The position numbers were made by a program, and so were the translations under genes. The notes under the pieces were generated by a model. That model saw only the letters and a list, made by a program, of their open reading frames with translations. It had not been told where the DNA came from and made no database searches. A stretch of DNA of 64,000 nt, taken from the NCBI RefSeq assembly GCF_030440555.1, contig NZ_CP047118.1, positions 744,001 through 808,000 of the forward strand, in the 5' to 3' direction. Positions 30,508 through 39,845 of the stretch are shown here, piece by piece. The stretch's first letter is position 1; each line of letters opens with the position of its first letter. The DNA is from Corynebacterium caspium DSM 44850. Lineage in GTDB: Bacteria; Actinomycetota; Actinomycetes; Mycobacteriales; Mycobacteriaceae.

Positions 30508-31266
30508 TTAGTGTCCGCCGCAACCGCCGCTGCCGCAGGCACAGGACCCGCCGCAACCGCCGCCACCGCTATAAGCCAAGAGGTTGGCAGCTAGTACCGC
30601 ACGACCTACGATCACACTGCCAGGAGCAGGAAGTTCTGCTGAAATGGTATCGGGGATGCAGACATCGAAGGGGAAGAGGCCGTCAACAGTGGCATGGATA
30701 AAGCGGCATCCGGTTAACGCATTGCGACGATATTCTGCTTCTAAAACCTGGGCTGAAAAATCTAGGCTGGCATTTAGTTCTTTAGCACCGCTGCCAATAT
30801 CAACCAATTGGGCGCTTTCTGAAAAGGCCATACCAAGTACTCCGCCAGTTGCATTTTCATAACTCACAGCATCGGAATAGAGCTGAATATCCATGCCTAG
30901 AGCAGTAAAGCTAATGGGTTGAAATTCTAGGCGGCCTTCATCAACTAGCAAGGGGCCTTGAGAAAGATTAGCGGTAACTGCAGCGATTTCATTTCCGGCG
31001 GCATCTGAGATTTCGCATAGAGCTAAGACATCGTTAAGCATGGTGACATCAGCAAAGGCGCGAGATACTGAGCTAAAACCTGCAAATGTTGCAAAAGGTT
31101 CAACAGCTAAAATATTTATTTGGGCGCCTGAGGCATCGGTAAATTGCACCAATTGGCCACCACGTACCTCTCCTTTAACTTGGAGCTGTTCGGTGGCTAT
31201 TGCGGCTTCTACGGCGTCTTGCCACCGTTCGAAATTCATGCCAATGCTAAGAAGGTCGGTACTCAT
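30508..31266 (-). CDS. Conserved hypothetical protein with Gly/Cys-rich tail
   Basis: Unassigned soluble protein of 252 residues. Residues 1-225 look like a globular beta-rich domain, with a short region of YSDAVSYENATGGVLGMAF. The last 20 residues are almost only Gly and Cys with a few Ser, Ala and a final His (five Cys), a possible metal-binding or modification site (inference). I chose ATG 31266; upstream codons in this frame run under hflX and are antisense noise. It is divergent from hflX and followed by the 29963-30478 membrane gene. Confidence 0.7.
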   Translation of the reverse strand: MSTDLLSIGMNFERWQDAVEAAIATEQLQVKGEVRGGQLVQFTDASGAQINILAVEPFATFAGFSSVSRAFADVTMLNDVLALCEISDAAGNEIAAVTANLSQGPLLVDEGRLEFQPISFTALGMDIQLYSDAVSYENATGGVLGMAFSESAQLVDIGSGAKELNASLDFSAQVLEAEYRRNALTGCRFIHATVDGLFPFDVCIPDTISAELPAPGSVIVGRAVLAANLLAYSGGGGCGGSCACGSGGCGGH

Positions 31267-31369
31267 GTCATTTATCGTACTGAACCTGTGGCATAAGTAC
31301 ACTGCAGTTTGCATGTTGCCAGCGAAGTGGGGTGGGAAAGTTGCGCTTACCGTGGAAGAATAGGCAGCA

Positions 31370-32929
31370 ATGACAGCTAAAGATATTCCCGATACTGCTT
31401 CTGTTTCCCACGATGTGCTTTTGGCAGCAGCTTTCCGAGATAATACTCCGACAAATATCCCTGAATCTGAACTCCTTGCCGGGCCAGATTCGGCTCCGAT
31501 TATTCCTACTTCCCCTAATGAGGATCTCACTTTGGGGGAGCGTGAATTAGCCGAACGTAATGCTTTCCGCAGCGTTATAAAAGATACCGAAATCCGCCAT
31601 GATGAACTCACCCGCAATGTGGATGTGGAGTATCGCAAACTGCGGCTAGAACAAGTTATCTTGGTTGGCGTTTGGACCCAAGGTACTTTGGCTGAAGTAG
31701 AAGCTAATATGCAAGAGCTAGTAGCGCTTACTGATACTGCCGGTGCAGAAGTTCTAGATATGATGTACCAGCGTCGGGATAAACCTGATTCGGGTACTTT
31801 TATTGGTTCGGGCAAGGTTAAAGAATTGCGCGAGCTAGTACATTCTTTGGGTGCAGACACTGTGATCTGTGATGGCGAATTAAGCCCCGGACAACTGGTG
31901 GCCTTGGAAAATGCGCTCGATGTAAAAGTCATTGATCGCACTATGTTGATTCTGGATATCTTTGCCCAGCACGCTAAATCCAAAGAAGGCAAAGCCCAAG
32001 TTGCTTTGGCGCAAATGGAATATTTAATCACCCGAGTACGTGGTTGGGGCGGATCGTTATCACGACAAGCTGGCGGTAGAGCCGGTTCCAACGGTGGAGT
32101 GGGTTTGCGTGGCCCTGGGGAAACCAAGATTGAAACAGACCGGCGCCGGTTGCGCACCGATATGGCTAAATTGCGACGAGAATTAGGGTCAATGAAGACC
32201 TCCCGGGAGATTAAAAGGTCTCGTCGCCAAGCATCTTTAACTCCAAAAATTGCTATTGCTGGATATACCAATGCGGGTAAATCCTCTTTGATTAATGCTT
32301 TAACCGGCGCAGGTGTTTTAGTTGAAGACGCGCTTTTTGCCACTTTGGATCCCACTTCTAGACGAGCCCAGCTAGCCGATGGAAGGGCCATAATTTTCAC
32401 CGATACCGTGGGCTTTGTGCGACATTTACCTACCCAATTAGTTGAAGCTTTTAAATCAACTTTGGAGGAAATTCTGGAAGCCGATTTAGTTATTCACGTG
32501 GTGGATGGTTCAGATACTTTCCCGTTAAAGCAAATTGCTGCGGTAAATAAGGTGATTTCAGAAGTTATTCGAGAAGGCGATGCACCTGCACCTCCGGAAA
32601 TGCTAGTAGTTAACAAGATAGATAAGGCTGATCCTTTAGTATTGGCAGAATTGCGACATGCCTTGGATGATGCAGTATTTGTTTCTGCGCAAACTGGGGC
32701 AGGTATTGCGGAATTAGAAACTCGAATCGAGCAATTTTTAAATAGCCTGGATGCCCATATCACGGTAGAAATTCCATATAACCGCGGAGATTTAGTGGCT
32801 AAAATCCATGAATTCGGGACTATTATCAGTGAAGATTTTGGAGAGACTGGTTCCCGGATGGTCATCCGTTTACCTAGGCAAATGGCGGATAATTTGGCCG
32901 AATTTCAAGTTGAACCCAGTACTGATTGA
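31370..32929 (+). CDS. hflX: GTPase HflX
   Basis: Ribosome-associated GTPase that splits stalled or idle 70S particles under stress. An N-terminal HflX domain with SGTFIGSGKVKEL precedes a linker and the G domain: G1 GYTNAGKS, G3 DTVGF, G4 NKID. The coiled RGPGETKIETDRR segment is characteristic. The 519 residues include a roughly 60-residue unconserved N-terminal extension. Start ATG 31370. Confidence 0.95.
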   Translation: MTAKDIPDTASVSHDVLLAAAFRDNTPTNIPESELLAGPDSAPIIPTSPNEDLTLGERELAERNAFRSVIKDTEIRHDELTRNVDVEYRKLRLEQVILVGVWTQGTLAEVEANMQELVALTDTAGAEVLDMMYQRRDKPDSGTFIGSGKVKELRELVHSLGADTVICDGELSPGQLVALENALDVKVIDRTMLILDIFAQHAKSKEGKAQVALAQMEYLITRVRGWGGSLSRQAGGRAGSNGGVGLRGPGETKIETDRRRLRTDMAKLRRELGSMKTSREIKRSRRQASLTPKIAIAGYTNAGKSSLINALTGAGVLVEDALFATLDPTSRRAQLADGRAIIFTDTVGFVRHLPTQLVEAFKSTLEEILEADLVIHVVDGSDTFPLKQIAAVNKVISEVIREGDAPAPPEMLVVNKIDKADPLVLAELRHALDDAVFVSAQTGAGIAELETRIEQFLNSLDAHITVEIPYNRGDLVAKIHEFGTIISEDFGETGSRMVIRLPRQMADNLAEFQVEPSTD

Positions 32930-32986
32930 GCTTTTATAGGTTAATTGTTTGCTTAAAGGCTGCCTGAGGGCACATAATAAGGTTTT

Positions 32987-34267
32987 GTGAAATCCCTCGG
33001 TTGGACCGTCCATGGAGACGGCAAAAGAATTCTGCCTGGTGAAGTCGTTGCTCCAGACGAACGGCTTAGCTGGCCCCGCACTATAGGTATTGGGATGCAG
33101 CACGTGATTGCCATGTTTGGTGCCACGTTGCTAGTTCCCACCATTACGGGATTTCCCGTTAACACCACGCTTTTATTTTCAGGTGTCGGTACGATCCTTT
33201 TCTTGCTAATTACTCGCAATAAGCTGCCTAGTTATCTAGGCAGCTCTTTTGCTTTTATTGCCCCGCTAATGGCTACACAAACCGAAGGTATTTCGGTACA
33301 AATCGGCGGCATTATGGTTGCTGGTTTGGTGCTAATTGCCTTGGGCTTGCTAGTTAAAGCCGCTGGTAGAGCTGTTCTTGATGCAGTAATGCCACCGGCT
33401 GTGACGGGGGCGATCGTAGCCCTTATTGGCTTAAATCTTGCCCCTACAGCTGCCTCTAATTTTCAAACTCAACCCCTAGTTGCTGCAGTTACACTATTTT
33501 CGATTTTATTGGCTACCGTAGCCGGGCGCGGAATGATTTCCCGGTTGGGCATCCTAATTGGGGTAATTATTGGTTGGGTATTTGCCGCATTTTATGGAGC
33601 GATTTCTCCAGATGCAGTGGCCTTTATCGCAGAATCTCCGTGGATTGGGCTGCCCCAATTTCACACTCCGCAATTCCAACTCTCAGCTATTTTGGTTACT
33701 CTTCCAGTGATTATTGTGCTGGTAGCTGAAAATGTTGGCCATGTTAAGGCCGTATCGGAAATGACTGGTCGCAATTTAGATGATAAGGCTGGAGATGCCC
33801 TACTTGCAGATGGTTTAGCTACCACTCTTGCCGGTGGTTTCGGCGGTTCAGGAACTACTACTTATGCTGAAAATATCGGAGTTATGGCTGCTACTCGGGT
33901 ATATTCCACTGCTGCATACTGGGTAGCTGCGCTAACAGCGGTAGTTCTTGCTTTCGTGCCTAAATTTGGGGCCTTAATCTTTACTATTCCTAGTGGAGTG
34001 CTGGGAGGAGCTACCTTGGTCCTCTATGGCCTTATTGGCATGCTAGGTATCCGTATTTGGCAAGATAATAAGGTTAATTTCAATAACCCGGTGAACCTCA
34101 CAGCTGTCGCAGTAGCGCTAGTTGCCGGTATCGGTAATCTCACTCTATCTATTGGTTCGGTAGAGATGGAAGGTATCGCTTGGGGTTCTATGGGCATCAT
34201 TATTGGATATCCCATTTTGAAGTCTTTATATATCAAAATAGGCGAAGGGCGCCACGCTAGCTTCTAG
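32987..34267 (+). CDS. uraA: Uracil/xanthine permease family transporter
   Basis: Nucleobase:cation symporter-2 protein, most like UraA (uracil:H+ symport). About twelve hydrophobic segments. Near the N-terminus GIGMQHVIAMFGATLLVPTI and, further on, AENVGHVKAVSEMTGRNLDD are family-typical. The start is GTG 32987; a -10-like cataat lies about 17 bases upstream, so the mRNA may be leaderless or nearly so. The symbol is by family; xanthine cannot be excluded. It is followed by a terminator shared with ptsH. Confidence 0.85.
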   Translation: MKSLGWTVHGDGKRILPGEVVAPDERLSWPRTIGIGMQHVIAMFGATLLVPTITGFPVNTTLLFSGVGTILFLLITRNKLPSYLGSSFAFIAPLMATQTEGISVQIGGIMVAGLVLIALGLLVKAAGRAVLDAVMPPAVTGAIVALIGLNLAPTAASNFQTQPLVAAVTLFSILLATVAGRGMISRLGILIGVIIGWVFAAFYGAISPDAVAFIAESPWIGLPQFHTPQFQLSAILVTLPVIIVLVAENVGHVKAVSEMTGRNLDDKAGDALLADGLATTLAGGFGGSGTTTYAENIGVMAATRVYSTAAYWVAALTAVVLAFVPKFGALIFTIPSGVLGGATLVLYGLIGMLGIRIWQDNKVNFNNPVNLTAVAVALVAGIGNLTLSIGSVEMEGIAWGSMGIIIGYPILKSLYIKIGEGRHASF

Positions 34268-34305
34268 AATATTTAATTATGCTTTGCAAAGTGTCAGTAT
34301 AAATT

Positions 34306-34360
34306 AAAACCCACCGCTTATAACTGTCTTAATTAGCCAGTTAGTAGCAGTGGGTTTTTT
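34306..34360. terminator. Terminator between uraA and ptsH
   Basis: Arms aaacccaccgct and agcagtgggttt pair with one mismatch and extend inward with aactg/cagtt; T runs on both strands suit the convergent genes. Confidence 0.85.
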
Positions 34361-34383
34361 AAACTCTTAAGAATCAAGGCCTC

Positions 34384-34653
34384 TTATTCGGCGTCTAGAT
34401 CCTGCTCGATAAGAGCTGCGATCTTTTCTACAGCCTCAGCATTTTCGGAAGTAACAGTTACCTGATCTCCCTTTTCTGCACCCAAAGCCATAATCATTAG
34501 GGAAGAGGCGGCATCAGTTTCATCATCATCGTCAGAGCCAGCGAGGGTGAGGAAGATATCTTCGTCATACTCGCCAGCGGCATCGGCGATAATGGCAGCG
34601 GGGCGGGCGTGTAGGCCGACAGCCGAACCGACAGTAACAGTCTTGGAAGCCAT
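34384..34653 (-). CDS. ptsH: Phosphocarrier protein HPr
   Basis: Small PTS phosphocarrier receiving phosphate from enzyme I on His15 (GLHARPA) and passing it to EII proteins. 89 residues. The region around the Ser46 position reads SSLMIMALG, preceded by a run of acidic residues (DDDDETD), as in other corynebacterial HPr proteins. A hairpin at 34671-34696 lies in its leader on the minus strand. It ends the fru gene group on this strand. Confidence 0.96.
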   Translation of the reverse strand: MASKTVTVGSAVGLHARPAAIIADAAGEYDEDIFLTLAGSDDDDETDAASSLMIMALGAEKGDQVTVTSENAEAVEKIAALIEQDLDAE

Positions 34654-34759
34654 GGTGATCCTTTCTCAGGCTGCCCGATTTTGTCTGCTCGGGCAGCGCT
34701 TACTTATGCAAGCGGGCTGTTCCAGTATAAACAAAAATAGTCAAACCCGCTATGGCTTT

Positions 34760-36835
34760 TTAGGCGGAGATCATATTAGTTTCAGCTGCGGCTTGTTTAA
34801 CTGCGGCAGCTGTGGCTTGATTTGGCCAAAATTGCTTCAGAGCAATAACTGCCAAGGCGGTGACTGCTGTTCCGGCTGCAATTGCGAGAATAAAGCCCCA
34901 CCAAGGATTAATAGCGAAAAGCACGAAAATACCACCGTGTGGAGCGCGCGATCCCACACCTAAAGCCATGGTCAAAGCCCCAGTTACTGCACCACCTAGC
35001 ATGCTCGAGGGGATAACTCGAAGCGGATCAGCTGCGGCAAAGGGGATAGCTCCTTCGGAAATAAAGGACAAGCCCAGCAGCCAAGCTGATTTGCCATTTT
35101 CCTGCTCTGCAGGGGTAAAGAGGTTTTTACGAACCAAGGTGGCAATAGAAAGCGCAATGGGCGGCACCATTCCTGCGGCCATAACTGCAGCCATGATTTC
35201 CAAGGAAGCTTGATCACCAGTGGAAAGGCTAGCAGTGCCAAATAGGTAGGCGGCTTTATTAATAGGACCACCTAGATCTGAGCACATCATTAATCCAATA
35301 ATTATGCCCAATAAAATAGCTGAAGATCCAGATAGGGAGCCCAGCCAATCTTGTAATCCAGTCATAATGGATTCCAGTGGACGTCCCAAGAGCAAGAACA
35401 TAATTAAGCCCACGGTTAGTGAGGTCAAAAGTGGAATAATTACCACCGGCATTAGCGAAGCCAACCAGCGTGGAACATTTAAAGATCCAATCCACATAGC
35501 GATTAGACCTGCCAAAATACCGGTAATTAGGCCACCAATAAAGCCTGCACCTACTAGTACCGAGATTGCTCCACCTACAAAACCAGGAGCAATACCGGGA
35601 CGACCAGCTAAGGCATAAGCTATGTAGCCAGAAAGGGCTGAAACAATGAAGCCCATTGCCATTTGTCCAGTCGCAAAGAGTACTGCTCCTAGATAAAGAG
35701 CTAATCCAGCGCGATCAAAAACCACCACTGAGCCATCGATAGTTACCTCATGGCCTGGTAAGTTGCTAAGCCCATATTGGGTGGCAATTTCTTTCCACCC
35801 ATTAGCCATGTCATAGCCACCAATTAAAAAGCCTAGGGCTAATAGCAGCCCACCAGCAGCGACAAAGGGCACCATATAGGAAACCCCGGTCATTATGGCT
35901 TGTTGCGTACGCTTGCCCCAACTTAAGCCTTTGCCATCAGCGGGGACAGCGCTATTAGCAGTGGCAGTCCCTGAAACCTTGCGGGCATTCGGATTTTTCG
36001 CTGCCGCAACTGCCTCATCTAGCATGATATTTGGCTCGTTAATCGCACGCTTTACCCCGGATTCAATAACCGGTTTTCCAACAAAACGCTCACGATCGCG
36101 AACCCCAACATCGGTTGCAAAAATTACCGCATCAGCACTAGCTATCACTGTTGGGTCCAACGGAGTTACGGCGGAAGATCCTTGAGTTTCTACAAAAATT
36201 TCCACATCAGAGCGCCCAGCTGCCGTTTGGGTTAAAGCATCTGCAGCCATATAAGTATGGGCAATACCTGTTGGACAAGCGGTGATAGCCACAATCCGAG
36301 TAGCTGTAGTTTGCACTGTGGCAACTTTAGAAGCTGCGCTGCTATCGGTAGTAGACGGGGTCGTTGCCGCCTTCTTTGGCTTGGCAGTTAGTACTTCAGT
36401 AACTAACTCAACTATTGCAGCAGGGGTGGAAGCTTCCCTTAAAGAATTAAGGAATTCTTTGCGCACTAAAGCTCTGGCTAGTTTAGAAAGTAGCTTGAGG
36501 TGTGCTTTGTCGCCGCCTTCAGGGGCTGCGATCAAAAAGATTAGCGAGGCATCGCCATCTGGTCCACCAAAATCAACTGACTTAGCTAGTCGGGCAAAAA
36601 CTAAAGTCGGCGTTTCCACGGCTTGAGATCGGCAGTGCGGAATAGCAACGCCGCCAGGAACTCCCGTCGCAGACTTATTTTCTCGGGCCAGGGCATCAGC
36701 GGAAAGCATCTCTACGGAACTAGAGCGGCCTGCCTGAAATGCCACCTGGGCAAGATTATTAATAACCTCGGAGGTAGTGGTGCCGAAATCGACATCCAAA
36801 GCTACAAGCTCCGGGCTAATGATGGACGAGTTCAT
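34760..36835 (-). CDS. fruA: PTS fructose transporter subunit EIIABC
   Basis: Takes up fructose as fructose 1-phosphate. A single chain has EIIA (residues 1-150, phospho-His67 in GGVAIPHC), EIIB (about 178-285, phospho-Cys187 in ITACPTGIAHTY) and the membrane EIIC from about 305, with roughly eight to ten hydrophobic segments including MCSDLGGPINKAAYLF. The 691-residue length is normal for corynebacterial PtsF. It starts nine bases after fruK and is translated with it; in C. glutamicum it is known as ptsF. Confidence 0.95.
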   Translation of the reverse strand: MNSSIISPELVALDVDFGTTTSEVINNLAQVAFQAGRSSSVEMLSADALARENKSATGVPGGVAIPHCRSQAVETPTLVFARLAKSVDFGGPDGDASLIFLIAAPEGGDKAHLKLLSKLARALVRKEFLNSLREASTPAAIVELVTEVLTAKPKKAATTPSTTDSSAASKVATVQTTATRIVAITACPTGIAHTYMAADALTQTAAGRSDVEIFVETQGSSAVTPLDPTVIASADAVIFATDVGVRDRERFVGKPVIESGVKRAINEPNIMLDEAVAAAKNPNARKVSGTATANSAVPADGKGLSWGKRTQQAIMTGVSYMVPFVAAGGLLLALGFLIGGYDMANGWKEIATQYGLSNLPGHEVTIDGSVVVFDRAGLALYLGAVLFATGQMAMGFIVSALSGYIAYALAGRPGIAPGFVGGAISVLVGAGFIGGLITGILAGLIAMWIGSLNVPRWLASLMPVVIIPLLTSLTVGLIMFLLLGRPLESIMTGLQDWLGSLSGSSAILLGIIIGLMMCSDLGGPINKAAYLFGTASLSTGDQASLEIMAAVMAAGMVPPIALSIATLVRKNLFTPAEQENGKSAWLLGLSFISEGAIPFAAADPLRVIPSSMLGGAVTGALTMALGVGSRAPHGGIFVLFAINPWWGFILAIAAGTAVTALAVIALKQFWPNQATAAAVKQAAAETNMISA

Positions 36836-36844
36836 AGGTTCTCC

Positions 36845-37819
36845 TTATGAAGTGAAGGGAGTAACGCGGGTACGAAGCAGGTCGAGAAGATCAGGAGTGG
36901 GGATAGTAGTACCGGGCAAAGACGCAGCCACAGTGCCATATGCAACTGCATGACGCAGACATTCAGCGGGTTCTTCGCCTCGCATCTGTGCCATTAAGTA
37001 TCCAGCTAGCGCGCTATCTCCAGCTCCAACAGTAGAGACCACCTTCGCCGGGGGTGCTTCTGCTATCCAGGCACCAGCAGCAGTTACTAGCACTGCGCCA
37101 GCAGAACCAAGAGTGACTAGGACATCGGCAACGCCCCGTTTCCGAGCCAGCTCAGCCGCTGCAACTACCGGGGCATAATCACCGGTTTTGGCACGTGCTT
37201 CAATTTCTGACCCATCGACACCAACTAGCTGTCCAAGCTCAATACCATTGGGCTTAATAATAGTAGGAGAAGTCGTCTCAAAAGATTTTCCCAGCGCCTG
37301 CATTGGTTCATCAGAAGTATCCAAAGCGATTTTCGTTTCTGGATTTGCTACTCGCAGGGCATGAATCAGCGAGACATACCAAAAAGTATCCACGCCAGGA
37401 GGCAAAGAGCCAGCTAGAACTACCCATTCGGGATTTAGCTGCCCAACAGTAGTCATAAACTCATATTCCAACTCTGCCTGGGTGACGTTATCCATTTTCG
37501 CCCCTGGGCCATTGAGTTTGGTGGTGATGCCATCTGGTTCAGTTACGGCGATATTAGAACGCACCTGGCCACCTACTGTGAGGGCCTTATAGGGGATGCG
37601 GGCTTCTTCCATTAGGGCCAAGAATGGGTCATTATGGCCAGCTGGGAAAAGTGCTAACGTATCTTGACCTGCCAGGCTTATAGCGTGGGAAACATTGATA
37701 CCTTTACCGCCGGCAACTGTGGTTACTGCAGACAATCTTTGTACTTTGCCACGTTGTAATTCGGCTTTAGCACTTAACGTGATGTCAGTTGCAGGGTTGG
37801 GGGTGAAAGTCAAAATCAA
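36845..37819 (-). CDS. fruK: 1-phosphofructokinase
   Basis: Phosphorylates the fructose 1-phosphate made by FruA to fructose 1,6-bisphosphate. A PfkB/ribokinase fold protein of 324 residues with GGKGINVS near the N-terminus, a SLPPGV segment and the catalytic STVGAGDSALAGY. The start is ATG 37819. It is the first gene on the minus strand, with fruA after nine bases. Its upstream region, shared with ptsI, holds phased repeats probably bound by FruR and/or SugR. Confidence 0.94.
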   Translation of the reverse strand: MILTFTPNPATDITLSAKAELQRGKVQRLSAVTTVAGGKGINVSHAISLAGQDTLALFPAGHNDPFLALMEEARIPYKALTVGGQVRSNIAVTEPDGITTKLNGPGAKMDNVTQAELEYEFMTTVGQLNPEWVVLAGSLPPGVDTFWYVSLIHALRVANPETKIALDTSDEPMQALGKSFETTSPTIIKPNGIELGQLVGVDGSEIEARAKTGDYAPVVAAAELARKRGVADVLVTLGSAGAVLVTAAGAWIAEAPPAKVVSTVGAGDSALAGYLMAQMRGEEPAECLRHAVAYGTVAASLPGTTIPTPDLLDLLRTRVTPFTS

Positions 37820-37923
37820 GGTGTTATTCCTTTACTACCAGGGGAATCCATAAGAGTGAAAAACTTGTCAGAAGATTGTAATCTGTGCTTATTTTTGTTT
37901 GTTTATGCCTGACTGTCAATCCG

Positions 37924-37968
37924 AATGTGTCCGAATCTGTGGAAATGTGTGGCAATATTCATAAATGT
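37924..37968. promoter_or_regulatory. Three direct repeats, 20-base spacing, fruK/ptsI region
   Basis: aatgtgt at 37924 and 37944 and aatgt at 37964 are exactly 20 bases apart (two helical turns), with the first continuing as ccga. Near-copies (aatgtgtccga, aatgtccga) occur upstream of fruR, pointing to one regulator for both, likely FruR itself. Binding is inferred. Confidence 0.55.
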
Positions 37969-38027
37969 CAAAAAAACAGGGGTGCCCGAGCGGGCGTATT
38001 CAGGTTTTCTTGGCTATGCTAACCGTT

Positions 38028-39713
38028 ATGAACGAAGCGAAGATCTTGACTGCTAATGGTACCGGCGTAGTGGCCGGCATCGCTTATGCCGATGTTGTGT
38101 GGGTTCGCCCACGTCCCGCACTGCCTTCCTCCACTACAAGTATCGCTGAAGAAGATCGTGCTGCCGAACTTGAGCGCTTCATTACTGCTGCGGATGCAGT
38201 AGCAGCGCGTCTCGATGATCGTGTAACTACTGCGGATGGCGCCGCAGCGGATGTGCTGGCCGCTACCGCTGGCATGGTCCGCGACCGCGGATGGCGTAAA
38301 AATATCCGCAAGAACATCAACGGGGGCATGGATGCGGAATACGCAACTGCTGATGCCACTGAAAAATTTGTGACTATGTTCCAAAATGCCGGGGGAGTTA
38401 TGGCGGAACGTACCACTGACCTCAAAGATATCCGCGACCGCGTAATTGCTGAATTGCGAGGTGAAGAAGAACCTGGCCTACCGATAATCAGCGGCGAGGC
38501 TATCCTCTTCGCAGATGATCTTTCACCTGCCGATACCGCTGCCTTGGACGTCAACCATTACAAGGCACTGGTAACTGAACTTGGTGGCCCCACCAGCCAC
38601 ACGGCTATTATTGCTCGTCAGCTTAATTTGCCATGCATTGTAGCTGCAGGTCATTCTTTGCGAGATTTCCCCGCTGGAACCCCAGTACTAGTAGATGGTT
38701 CCTTGGGCACTGTCACTAATGCAGTATCAGCTGAAGAAGCCCGCAAGTTAGTGCAAGAATCTGAAAAACGCGCTGCAAAGGTAGCACTCTGGCGCGGTCC
38801 TGCAATCACTTCTGACGGGCATCGTGTCCAGCTGTTAGCTAATGTCCAAGATGGTAACGCTGCGCGCATCGCGGCTCAGACTCAGGCGGAAGGAATTGGT
38901 CTTTATCGCACTGAGATGAGCTTCCTATCTGCAACTGAAGAGCCTTCAATTGAAGAACAAGCTAAGATTTATGGGCGAGTTTTTAAAGCTTTCCCTGGTT
39001 CTAAGGTAGTAGTTCGTACTCTTGATGCAGGTTCCGATAAGCCTATTGCCTTTGCAAATATGGCAACTGAGGAAAACCCTGCGCTTGGCGTTCGTGGTCT
39101 GCGTATCGCTCGCGATAATGAAGCCCTGCTAACCAGGCAGCTCGATGCAATCGCTAAAGCTGCCTCTGAGCGTGAAGGCGATGGTCCGACCTGGGTAATG
39201 GCCCCGATGGTCGCCACAGCTCGTGAAGCTCGGTGGTTTGCCAGCCTGTGCCGTGAGCGCAATCTCACCCCTGGTGCCATGATTGAAGTTCCCGCCGCTG
39301 CTCTTATGGCAGATAAGATTATGCCGCATCTAGACTTCGTATCTATCGGCACTAATGATTTAACTCAGTACACCATGGCTGCCGATAGGTTATCGCCGCA
39401 GCTGGCCTATCTCACAGATCCTTGGCAGCCTGCCGTATTGCGGCTAATTCATCAAACCTGTCTTATGGGCCAAACCACTGATACCGCTGTTGGTGTGTGT
39501 GGTGAAGCCGCTGCCGATCCGCTTTTGGCCTGTGTACTTACTGGTCTGGGTGTTAATTCTCTATCAGCTGCTTCCACTGCAATAGCTGGGGTGGGTGCAC
39601 AGCTTGCTGAAGTAACTTTAGAACAGTGTCAAGAAGCAGCTAATGCGGCTATGAATGCAGAAGGCGCTACTGTTGCTCGTGAATCTGTACGGGCTATGTT
39701 CTTGGATAATTAA
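38028..39713 (+). CDS. ptsI: PTS enzyme I (phosphoenolpyruvate-protein phosphotransferase)
   Basis: First PTS enzyme: takes phosphate from PEP and passes it to HPr. The phospho-histidine is His191 in GGPTSHTA. The C-terminal PEP-binding barrel carries LYRTEMSFL, VRTLDAGSDKP, MIEVPAA and GTNDLTQY. I chose ATG 38028 (561 residues); the frame runs on to 37965 without homology. A -10-like tatgct at 38015-38020 is 7 bases upstream, so the mRNA may be leaderless. It is divergent from fruK; the usual general enzyme of this pathway, lying inside the fru group. Confidence 0.95.
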   Translation: MNEAKILTANGTGVVAGIAYADVVWVRPRPALPSSTTSIAEEDRAAELERFITAADAVAARLDDRVTTADGAAADVLAATAGMVRDRGWRKNIRKNINGGMDAEYATADATEKFVTMFQNAGGVMAERTTDLKDIRDRVIAELRGEEEPGLPIISGEAILFADDLSPADTAALDVNHYKALVTELGGPTSHTAIIARQLNLPCIVAAGHSLRDFPAGTPVLVDGSLGTVTNAVSAEEARKLVQESEKRAAKVALWRGPAITSDGHRVQLLANVQDGNAARIAAQTQAEGIGLYRTEMSFLSATEEPSIEEQAKIYGRVFKAFPGSKVVVRTLDAGSDKPIAFANMATEENPALGVRGLRIARDNEALLTRQLDAIAKAASEREGDGPTWVMAPMVATAREARWFASLCRERNLTPGAMIEVPAAALMADKIMPHLDFVSIGTNDLTQYTMAADRLSPQLAYLTDPWQPAVLRLIHQTCLMGQTTDTAVGVCGEAAADPLLACVLTGLGVNSLSAASTAIAGVGAQLAEVTLEQCQEAANAAMNAEGATVARESVRAMFLDN

Positions 39714-39749
39714 GGTTAGAGCTGTATAGCTTGCTAATCATCGCATAAT

Positions 39750-39781
39750 AAAAGGTCCTAGGGTTTTCCTAGGACCTTTTA
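39750..39781. terminator. Terminator between ptsI and fruR
   Basis: aaaaggtcctaggg with cctaggacctttt: 13-base arms around a short loop, with A and T flanks usable from both strands by the convergent genes. Confidence 0.9.
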
Positions 39782-39845
39782 CTATGGCTTTATTATGCTT
39801 CTGGCTATTTGATTAGCCCTTTAAGTAGTTAATTTAAGGGCGAAA

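Noticed and set aside
31267-32400. Long open frame on the minus strand under hflX, in frame with the Gly/Cys-tailed gene
   Set aside because: It is antisense to the clear GTPase HflX, low in family-like sequence and Ser/Thr/Arg-rich as reverse-frame readings usually are. The real start is ATG 31266.
34384-34653. Acidic run in HPr before the Ser46 region
   Set aside because: As I recall, other corynebacterial HPr proteins carry the same acidic stretch, so it is a genus feature and not a novelty.
34671-34696. Hairpin upstream of ptsH as a terminator of fruA
   Set aside because: The stem is good but no T run follows on the minus strand, so I treat it only as leader structure.
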